Origin: Candidatus Hydrogenedens sp.
GTDB taxonomy: Bacteria; Hydrogenedentota; Hydrogenedentia; Hydrogenedentales; Hydrogenedentaceae
Length of the DNA: 10,000 nucleotides
Reading direction: 5' to 3'
Assembly: GCA_020216745.1 (NCBI GenBank)
Contig: JAIWNQ010000175.1
Location: 1 to 10,000 of the forward strand
A program made the translations under genes and the position numbers. The notes below the pieces were generated by a model that was not told where the DNA came from, made no database searches, and was given only the letters and a program-made list of their open reading frames with translations. Each line of letters starts with the position of its first letter. The stretch's first letter is position 1. Positions 1 to 6,669 of the stretch are shown in pieces.

Positions 1-459
1 TTCTATATTATCTTTCACTCCTCTTACTTCGAAACATATCGAATCCACAATGTCAAATATCGGATTATTTTTATCTGGAAATCGGAGCATAAAAGTATAG
101 GTATGCACTTTCCCATCCGAAATTAAAGAACAGTTATCATATGGATAATAATATTCATCACCAGTCCTTTTGCTTTTCCAACCCCACAAAATATCTTTTC
201 CACCCTTTGTTATCATATTCACAGAAAGAGATTTATAATTTCCAAGATTAATTACACCCCTATATTCGAAAATAATTACATCACGACCTTCATCAACTCT
301 CTGATTAAAAACAGTTGCATCTAACACACATTCACTTACGTTCCCTTTTCCCTTCCAATACTCTTCTGACAACCTATACATTGAGGCTTCCCCAATCATA
401 GGAAACATAAATAATAAAACAAAAAAGATAAAAACATCTTCTCGAATATTTAATGACAT
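1..459 (-). CDS. Secreted beta-rich protein of unknown function, N-terminal part (cut by left edge)
   Basis: The frame is open from an ATG at 457-459 to the window edge, giving 153 residues with no stop. Residues 1-25 look like a signal peptide: a short N-region with Arg6, a hydrophobic stretch from about Val9 to Ile22, and a plausible Gly-Glu-Ala cleavage site at 23-25. A purine-rich AAAGG lies 8 bases upstream of the ATG, and later Met codons (18, 21, 27) would destroy the signal peptide. The mature part alternates polar and hydrophobic residues. It includes an Asn-Leu-Gly-Asn-Tyr strand near 71-75 and a Ser-Asp-Gly-Lys-Val-His-Thr-Tyr motif near 114-121, which resembles galactose-binding-like or carbohydrate-binding jelly-roll domains. 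That fold is inferred by eye and no function is assigned. The gene lies 57 bases downstream of the histidine kinase on the same strand, with no terminator between them, so co-transcription is plausible. Confidence 0.7.
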   Translation of the reverse strand, partial: MSLNIREDVFIFFVLLFMFPMIGEASMYRLSEEYWKGKGNVSECVLDATVFNQRVDEGRDVIIFEYRGVINLGNYKSLSVNMITKGGKDILWGWKSKRTGDEYYYPYDNCSLISDGKVHTYTFMLRFPDKNNPIFDIVDSICFEVRGVKDNIE

Positions 460-516
460 TCCTGCTACCTTTTTCACTGCTAAAATCAACGACTTTATCT
501 TTTTTTTAATCAATTC

Positions 517-2946
517 TTATTCAACGTGATGAATGTTCATTAATACCGTCTTTAATTCTTCAAAACGATACGGTTTTTGTAAATACCCCGATATACAACT
601 CTGATTTATCTTTTTATTTAATTCGTCTTGAGGATGACCACTGGTTAATATAATAGGAACAGACTCACTAATCTTCCGAATAGCAAGACACGCTTCTATA
701 CCATCCATATGAGGCATTGTCATATCTAAAATAACAGCGGAAATAGAATCCCGATTCTGTTCAAAAATCTGGACAGCTTCTCGTCCATCCACTGCAACAA
801 ACACCTCAAATCCCAAATATTGAAGCATTCGTTGTGTCAACGCACAAATTGTTTCGTCATCCTCTGCTAACAGCACTTTTCCGCTTCCACGCCATTCTTT
901 ACTATCCGTTGTAAATACAGTCTGTCTTTCGGCTTCCCATTCAATTGCTGGTAGAAATATTTTGATAGTAGTTCCTTTACCTTCCTCAGAATAAACCTTA
1001 ATTCCTCCCTTGTGATTACGGACAATTCCTAATACTGTTGCCATACCCAATCCCCTTCCTGTAAATTTTGTGGTATAAAATGGCTCAAACAGATGTATCT
1101 TCGCCTCCTCATCCATTCCACATCCTGTATCCACTACTTCAAGCACAACATACAAACCTTCTTTAAGCTCGTTTGGTAAAAATAAAGTGTCCAAATACTG
1201 TTGTTCACAAATACGTGCACCTGTTCTTAAGACTATCACACCACTTTTGTTTCCTATTGCTTCGCTCGCATTAACGACTAAATTCATGATAATTTGTGAA
1301 ATTTGCGTCGCATCTCCTTCCATCATTGGTATTTCTTTAGCCAAATCTAACTTCAAAATGGCTTTTCTTGAAATGGTTGCCTTTAATATCTGTGTCATCT
1401 CATTAACTAAATTATTAATGTTTATTTTCCTTGCCACTAATTTTCTTTTACCTGCATAACTAAGCATCTGCGTTGCAAGTTCAGCACCTTTTTTACTCGC
1501 ATTAACTATTTCCTGTAAATAATGTTGAGCTGGTGATATTTCTGGAATTTCATGCATTGCTAATTCAGCACTACCAATTATTGCCATGAGAATATTATTA
1601 AAATCATGAGCAACCCCTCCTGAGAGAACCTCTAAACTTTGTATCCGCTGAATATGATACATTCGTTCTAACATTTGTTTTTCTTGCTCTTCACGCTTCT
1701 TTTGTTCCGTTATATCTAAAATTCCACAAACTACTCCTTCATCTGGCTTTTCTGAATCTTTTAATGCTACATTAATACGGACATCAATATAACTTCCATC
1801 CTTTGTCTTCCATCGCGTCTCAGTCCAAACCATTTCATTACCCACTAAATTATTGTATATAATATCTCCCACCCTTAAATATTCTTCTTCGGATTCGTAA
1901 TACTCACGTGTCGACTTCCCAATTAATTCATCTCGGGAATATCCAAAAATTTGTTCCATTCGTTCATTACACCATTCGATAATTCGATTCTTAACACAAA
2001 TGACACCAAAAGGCGCCGTTTGCATCAAACTATTCAATAATTGCTCATTTTTCTGTAATATCTCGTGGGCTTTCTTTAATTCCGTAATATCGCTATAAGT
2101 ACCTAATACACCAATAATATTCCCTTCTGAATCCTTCAACGGAGCCTTACTAACAAGCAGATATCTTATCATCCCATTTGCTCTCGTCTGAGACTCCTCA
2201 AAAAAAAGGGAAGGAACACCAGTTTCTATGATTTCTTTATCCATTCTCCGAAAACTTTCCGATTCCTCCTTTGTCCATGGAAGGTCATAATCCGTTTTGC
2301 CAATCACATCCGATGGAGAATCACAATTCGCATCTAACGCAAACTGTTGATTGCATCCTAAAAACACTCCATTTTTATCCTTCCAAAACACCGCCTGTGG
2401 AATATTTTTTATAACCGTCATAAGAATTTCAGTTTGAGTATCCCGTTCCCTTTGAAGTTTTACAAATTGGTCTATATTTAACGCCACCTCTAATCGCACC
2501 ATTTTCCCGTTCTCCCACGGAATTGCAAAATCAACACATTGGAAGAAAGAGCCTGTACGGGTATTTTGAAATACCCATACATACGGAGGATTGGGTTCTC
2601 CCTTTTCATTAAGCAATCGGTCATTTGTGCAAAAACTACATGGTGTAGTTTGTCCTACTTGTAAAGTTTCATAACACTTTTTACCTAATATCCCTTTACC
2701 CCATACCCTCTCTATATATTCATTTACTGCTAATAATTCATATGTCTGCATATCAGCCACATGAACCGCCGTTTCAATAGCACTCATACTATTAAATAGC
2801 GGTAACAAGTCGGATGGGGTGTAAAACGATTTGCCACTCTTATTAATTTCAATTTCTTTCTTTAGTTGTTCTAAACGTTCCTCCCACTGTTGTATTTCTT
2901 CAATAAGTTCCTTTTTTGTCTTTTTCATCAATTCTTCAAATTCCAT
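517..2946 (-). CDS. Soluble hybrid sensor histidine kinase (PAS-PAS-PAS-HisKA-HATPase-receiver)
   Basis: An 809-residue cytosolic two-component kinase with no membrane segment or signal peptide. Domains in order: a charged coiled coil (about 1-36); a PAS domain (about 50-160) with a Cys cluster (Cys91, Cys103, Cys106, Cys137); a second PAS (about 176-290) and a third (about 302-415), each ending in a typical Asp-Ile-Thr-Glu segment; a short coiled coil; a dimerisation and phosphoacceptor domain with His447 in a Gly-Gly-Val-Ala-His-Asp-Phe-Asn H-box; and an ATPase domain with N-box Asn555/Asn559, G1 box Asp606-Gly608-Gly610, F-box Phe620 and G2 box Gly630-Gly632-Gly634. A receiver domain (about 689-806) has acidic Glu695-Asp696-Asp697, phosphoacceptor Asp741, Thr768-Ser769 and Lys791. 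All catalytic residues are present, so phosphorelay from His447 to Asp741 is expected. The start has a good AGGTGA site 6 bases upstream. There is no DNA-binding output domain, so a separate response regulator or phosphotransfer protein outside the window must carry the signal. The ligand is unknown. Confidence 0.93.
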   Translation of the reverse strand: MEFEELMKKTKKELIEEIQQWEERLEQLKKEIEINKSGKSFYTPSDLLPLFNSMSAIETAVHVADMQTYELLAVNEYIERVWGKGILGKKCYETLQVGQTTPCSFCTNDRLLNEKGEPNPPYVWVFQNTRTGSFFQCVDFAIPWENGKMVRLEVALNIDQFVKLQRERDTQTEILMTVIKNIPQAVFWKDKNGVFLGCNQQFALDANCDSPSDVIGKTDYDLPWTKEESESFRRMDKEIIETGVPSLFFEESQTRANGMIRYLLVSKAPLKDSEGNIIGVLGTYSDITELKKAHEILQKNEQLLNSLMQTAPFGVICVKNRIIEWCNERMEQIFGYSRDELIGKSTREYYESEEEYLRVGDIIYNNLVGNEMVWTETRWKTKDGSYIDVRINVALKDSEKPDEGVVCGILDITEQKKREEQEKQMLERMYHIQRIQSLEVLSGGVAHDFNNILMAIIGSAELAMHEIPEISPAQHYLQEIVNASKKGAELATQMLSYAGKRKLVARKININNLVNEMTQILKATISRKAILKLDLAKEIPMMEGDATQISQIIMNLVVNASEAIGNKSGVIVLRTGARICEQQYLDTLFLPNELKEGLYVVLEVVDTGCGMDEEAKIHLFEPFYTTKFTGRGLGMATVLGIVRNHKGGIKVYSEEGKGTTIKIFLPAIEWEAERQTVFTTDSKEWRGSGKVLLAEDDETICALTQRMLQYLGFEVFVAVDGREAVQIFEQNRDSISAVILDMTMPHMDGIEACLAIRKISESVPIILTSGHPQDELNKKINQSCISGYLQKPYRFEELKTVLMNIHHVE

Positions 2947-3047
2947 TTCTCTTCACCTATAAAAATCTCTGTTTACTCTTTTATCTAAATTTTTGTTTAT
3001 TATATATCGAAAGAATAAAAAAATCATAGTCTAACTATAAGATAAAA
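2947..3047. promoter_or_regulatory. Divergent intergenic region with likely promoters for both flanking genes
   Basis: This 101-base, strongly AT-rich spacer separates the kinase gene (minus) from the DUF4091-like gene (plus), so it should hold both promoters. On the minus strand an exact TATAAT lies at 2999-3004, about 53 bases upstream of the kinase start, but no convincing -35 box is visible. The kinase Shine-Dalgarno AGGTGA is at 2953-2958. On the plus strand a TTGTTT and a TAAAAA spaced by 17 bases (starting near 2994) are a weak sigma-70-like pair. No clear operator palindrome is seen. Promoter assignment is inference from position and base composition. Confidence 0.35.
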
Positions 3048-5189
3048 ATGTTATTAGATATCTCACTAACAATATACTTTATAATCTCAGGAACTAATAT
3101 CTGGGTTGAACCGTCATGGTGTTCAACAAATATAGAAAAACCATCTAACTTCTCTTCATACAATGCGACAATCTTCTCTGCCAAAGGTGAAGAGGAATCT
3201 TTTCAAATCCATATCTTTTCTGATAGTGAGTCCCTTAATGATGTTTCATTACAAATAGAGAGGCTCCCTAATGAGCTCACACCTCCACAGATTTATCAGA
3301 TACTTCCAGTAGAAGGTATACCTTTACCTCAGGGGGGCATAGACCGTTCCGCTATCTTTTTTGACATTCTCAAACCTATAGAACCTTTCAATATTTATCA
3401 GAGGCAAAAAGCAGTTCTTTGGATAACATTTCATATCCCAAAAGAAATAAAGTCGGGACACTACCAAACGGAAATAATTTTAAACTCAAAAGGCAAAAAG
3501 ATAAGAAAAATACCTGTAGACATTGAAGTATTTGACTTTGAAATCCCTCAAACCCCATCACTTCCCGCTATAAGTTTTTTGGATTGGAAAACAATGGCTC
3601 AGCTAAACAATAATAATGCCAACTCAGCAGATGATTTTTGGACATCACTTTTTACCTTCCTCTATAAAAAGCATCTTACCCTCTCACTCGGAATGTATCT
3701 ACAAACAAATAATACTGAGAACCTATCTGTTCCTAAAAACCTATGGGATAAATTAATCCAGAGTATAAAAGAAACCGATATTTCTATTTCAAACACCATC
3801 CTTGATGTTACTCCTTTACTTTTACCCTCAGGTCCATTAGACACAGTGCGTTCCCCCACTCAAGAAGAAACCAAAATTTGGCAACAAATAAAAGAAGACC
3901 TGCCCCAATCCAATTTAAGTGTGGTTCTATTTTGTCCTCCTGAATCTGAACAAAATGAAAGTCTTAAACGCTATCTTAATGCCCTCTCAGAACAGACCCC
4001 ATCTCTAATCCGCATTCTATGCAGTCCACCATCCCCTCAATTCAACTTTTATACAGATATATGGGCAATACCATTTAATTACTTTTCCATTGATTTAATA
4101 CAACGACTCACAAGAGGTATCTCAATTACTGATGAAACAAATATATCAATCAAATCTGTGTCTGCATCTTCCTGTGGTTTTTTACCCGGTTCATATCCAC
4201 CTATTTTAAGTTCCCCCCAAAACATAGCAGACAACTGCCCCTTTACTGGTTGGCTCTCACTCCCCGCAGAAAAAGAAGGTAAAAATGAATGGGTAGAAAT
4301 CCACTTAAAAGAAAGTCACATTGGAAAAAATCTTGTAATTATATGGGGGCCAGGACAAACTCCCCAATCCGCAGAAGTTAACACTTCACGAGATGGAATC
4401 CATTTTTTCCCTTCATCTATTACATGGAAACACATCACAGGTAGATTTTTTGAAAACTCTATATCCTACGGAACATTTAAATACAACCCTGACTTTATCG
4501 CCTTTCGATTAGAACTAAAAAAATTAAAGAAAGGAGAAACTATTTTCATTCAGGATGTCCGATTAAATCTACCAGAAAAAATACCTGAACCACGAATAGC
4601 CCCTATTATCAAGCCATGGCTCTGGACAATCCCCGAACAGTACCCATCGTTACGCTATGATGCACCTCCTATTGAATCACGCATCATCCCATGGATATGC
4701 TGGTATTACCAGCTTCAGGGCGCTATATTAACACCTATCAACTCATGGAATAATGTAATATTAAAACCTGCCGATAAAAAAGATTTCATTCCTCAGCCTC
4801 AAAATACACTACAAATGACTTCTCTTTTGTATCCTGCTCCAAATAATAATTACTATAGCTCAGTTAGACTCGAACGACTAAGAGATGGTATGGAAGACTA
4901 TGAATATCTCCTATTAATGGCTAAAAAAATGCAGACCGAAAAACTTAAAAATGACGATGTGTATGCTTGGTTATCACCGAATCTCGAACAATACCTTCCT
5001 TGGAACATTGTAACAGACGAATTCGTCAACAAACTGATCTCGACACGAATTACCATCGGATATGAGTTAAGCGGTAAAACTATTCCTAACAAAAAAACCG
5101 AACGTCAAAAAAACAATATCCGAGAAAAACAGCCATCACCTTTTATGCCTCGGAAAGTTCAAAAAAATTTCACTGGCAAAAAAAGTTAG
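3048..5189 (+). CDS. GH123/DUF4091-like protein with inserted discoidin-like domain, probably exported and possibly non-catalytic
   Basis: A 713-residue protein. An N-terminal beta-rich region (about 35-165) precedes a TIM-barrel-like middle. The C-terminal part (about 520-625) matches the DUF4091 signature: Pro-Trp-Leu-Trp near 523, a Trp/Tyr-rich strand at 549-554, Leu-Tyr-Pro near 594, and a Ser-Val-Arg-Leu-Glu-Arg-Leu-Arg-Asp-Gly-Met-Glu-Asp-Tyr-Glu-Tyr helix at 605-620. DUF4091 is related to family GH123 hexosaminidases. Where relatives usually show an Asp-Glu-Pro catalytic motif, this protein has Cys296-Pro297-Pro298, so hydrolase activity is doubtful. Residues about 366-508 look like an F5/8 type C (discoidin) domain inserted between the barrel and the C-terminal part, with a Thr-Gly-Trp-Leu-Ser motif at 400-404 and a Ser-Arg-Asp-Gly turn at 447-450. 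The Lys-rich tail (676-713) is unassigned. Residues 1-17 are hydrophobic but lack a positive N-region, so export is likely but not certain. The ATG is the first in frame after a TAG at 3027-3029. It has no clear Shine-Dalgarno, as in weak or leaderless starts. Confidence 0.8.
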   Translation: MLLDISLTIYFIISGTNIWVEPSWCSTNIEKPSNFSSYNATIFSAKGEEESFQIHIFSDSESLNDVSLQIERLPNELTPPQIYQILPVEGIPLPQGGIDRSAIFFDILKPIEPFNIYQRQKAVLWITFHIPKEIKSGHYQTEIILNSKGKKIRKIPVDIEVFDFEIPQTPSLPAISFLDWKTMAQLNNNNANSADDFWTSLFTFLYKKHLTLSLGMYLQTNNTENLSVPKNLWDKLIQSIKETDISISNTILDVTPLLLPSGPLDTVRSPTQEETKIWQQIKEDLPQSNLSVVLFCPPESEQNESLKRYLNALSEQTPSLIRILCSPPSPQFNFYTDIWAIPFNYFSIDLIQRLTRGISITDETNISIKSVSASSCGFLPGSYPPILSSPQNIADNCPFTGWLSLPAEKEGKNEWVEIHLKESHIGKNLVIIWGPGQTPQSAEVNTSRDGIHFFPSSITWKHITGRFFENSISYGTFKYNPDFIAFRLELKKLKKGETIFIQDVRLNLPEKIPEPRIAPIIKPWLWTIPEQYPSLRYDAPPIESRIIPWICWYYQLQGAILTPINSWNNVILKPADKKDFIPQPQNTLQMTSLLYPAPNNNYYSSVRLERLRDGMEDYEYLLLMAKKMQTEKLKNDDVYAWLSPNLEQYLPWNIVTDEFVNKLISTRITIGYELSGKTIPNKKTERQKNNIREKQPSPFMPRKVQKNFTGKKS

Positions 5190-5363
5190 GTGAAATATAA
5201 AACCAGTTCATAAACATAGATAAAATTGTACCCTTCTGAAATTAAAAGAGAAAACTACAAATGTAAATTAATTTTTTAAGAATATTTCCTGAATAACGAT
5301 AAAATAAACACCTATAAAATCATCTCGACTTTCGCATATTCAAATTTTTTGTAGCTAAAATGT
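5190..5363. other. Convergent intergenic spacer, nothing recognisable
   Basis: This 174-base AT-rich gap lies between two converging genes. I looked for a bidirectional or one-sided intrinsic terminator. Only weak AT-only palindromes are present (for example AAATTAATTT before a T run near 5266-5278), and none has a GC-rich stem. It holds no credible short gene or RNA. Confidence 0.5.
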
Positions 5364-6476
5364 CTATTCAGTTTCAATTCCCAATTGTAAATTTTTACCA
5401 GTGCCTACCCATGCATTTAGCACCTTCATTTGAACTTTACCCTGTCCTCTTGTTTTCACTACTGCTAAAGTCCTCGGCTCCAAACGATATGAACCCAAAA
5501 TCACAGGTCCCATAAATTGAATTGACCACGGTACATCTGAAATATTCTCTATTATTAATTTACCCTCTTTCTTCTCAGGATTAGTTACTTGTATTTTTCC
5601 GAAACGAACACAGGAAAGAAATAACTTTGAGACCCATTCTTCCCTACCATTAATCAAATCCGCTATCCAGACAACCGTTCGTTTATTATCTAAAGCTTCA
5701 CGAATTCCCTGTTCTGTTTTTTCCTTCGCAAAAACCAAAGTCATAGGTCTTTGAAATTTATCCAATTGAAATTCACCCATAATCAATCCATGCAGGTCAC
5801 TATTCCCCATCATTGTAAGATTATTTTCCAATGCCCAATCTATTACATGCGGATACCAATCCGAGCCATTCGATATTTCAACTCCATGTAGATACCCTTT
5901 TTCTAACAACTTTTTCTGAAATTCAAATTTATTACGTGTTGCAGAATTCCAATCTGGATGGTTCCATTGAATAAAAGCCCCCTGTTTTACTGCATTCTCA
6001 ATTGCAGTAAATGGGTCTTCATTATCAACAAGGTTTACATCTTTCAAAAACAAGGCATTATAATGTCCATAAGGTTGCTCTCGTGTAATTTCCCCTCCTT
6101 TTATCAAAATCATCCCATACCGTTCTGCAGTTCCTTTTGCTAATTCATTAGAAGAATTATCATCTCCTGTTAAAAACGGCCTGTCTACAGGTCCCTCTAT
6201 ATGGTCTGTAATAGCAATAGCATCCAAACCTGTTGCCCATGCTTCTATAACTCGCAAGTCAGGCCAAACTCGTCCATCAGAAAAAACAGTATGCATATGA
6301 AAATCACATTTTAATGTTATAAAATCATCTACATTAGGAACCATTACCTCATGCCGAATTATAGGCCGTTCCAACTGTGTTATAGTTACAGGGGATGCAT
6401 TTTCTGCAGAAATCATAAATGCAATAGATACAAAAATAACGAATAAAATCCCTATTTGCTTTGCCTGTTTAATCAT
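5364..6476 (-). CDS. Exported PHP-domain metal-dependent phosphoesterase (resembles Sb-PDE family)
   Basis: A 370-residue protein with a clear signal peptide: Lys3, Lys6, a hydrophobic core at 8-22, and cleavage likely after Ile-Ser-Ala at 22-24. The mature protein is a PHP (polymerase and histidinol phosphatase) domain of about residues 52-275. The expected metal ligands are all visible: His60 and His62 in His-Met-His-Thr-x-x-Ser-Asp67-Gly, Asp91-His92, Glu129 in Gly-Gly-Glu-Ile, His138, His173 in Trp-Asn-His-Pro, and Asp227-x-His229. A C-terminal beta-rich domain (about 285-370) follows. The HMHTVFSDG plus Val-Trp-Pro context recalls secreted PHP proteins annotated as Sb-PDE family phosphodiesterases, named after a Sphingobium enzyme acting on organophosphate diesters; I make that match from memory. 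Likely role: hydrolysis of a phosphomonoester or diester outside the cytoplasm, with di- or trinuclear metal. The substrate is unknown. The start is secure: AAGGAG at 6484-6489 with a 7-base spacer. The deacylase gene ends 193 bases upstream, so co-transcription is uncertain. Confidence 0.85.
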   Translation of the reverse strand: MIKQAKQIGILFVIFVSIAFMISAENASPVTITQLERPIIRHEVMVPNVDDFITLKCDFHMHTVFSDGRVWPDLRVIEAWATGLDAIAITDHIEGPVDRPFLTGDDNSSNELAKGTAERYGMILIKGGEITREQPYGHYNALFLKDVNLVDNEDPFTAIENAVKQGAFIQWNHPDWNSATRNKFEFQKKLLEKGYLHGVEISNGSDWYPHVIDWALENNLTMMGNSDLHGLIMGEFQLDKFQRPMTLVFAKEKTEQGIREALDNKRTVVWIADLINGREEWVSKLFLSCVRFGKIQVTNPEKKEGKLIIENISDVPWSIQFMGPVILGSYRLEPRTLAVVKTRGQGKVQMKVLNAWVGTGKNLQLGIETE

Positions 6477-6669
6477 TTATTATCTCCTTATAGTAAGATG
6501 TTTAAAAAGTGATTCTTAAATTTAGACTGAAAGAAACCATTTATGTTTCATACATAAGAGACAATACTACTTACAATATAAAAAACATTTCCTCAACCAC
6601 CCAATCTACCCCATCTTTCCCATTCCATTACCATGATTACTAATTCTATTCTTTTCTTCAAAGATACTT
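6477..6669. other. Intergenic spacer upstream of the PHP gene
   Basis: A 193-base gap between two minus-strand genes. It holds the strong AAGGAG ribosome-binding site at 6484-6489 and a small AT-only inverted repeat (TTATGT, 5-base loop, ACATAA) at 6541-6557. That repeat could be an operator half-site pair or mere chance; it has no GC stem or T tract to act as a terminator. A promoter for the PHP gene is expected here but no clear -35/-10 pair can be picked. Confidence 0.35.

Noticed and set aside
1187..1459. Plus-strand open frame of 90 codons inside the kinase gene
   Set aside because: It lies opposite the ATPase and HisKA coding region; the hydrophobic look comes from reading the antisense of an AT-rich charged protein.
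5289..5371. Inverted repeat CTGAATA / TATTCAG flanking the convergent spacer
   Set aside because: Only 7 pairs with a loop of about 70 bases and no T tract; expected by chance in AT-rich DNA.
6541..6557. Hairpin TTATGT-TTCAT-ACATAA as a terminator of the deacylase gene
   Set aside because: The stem is six mostly A-T pairs with no following T run; at most an operator-like palindrome.
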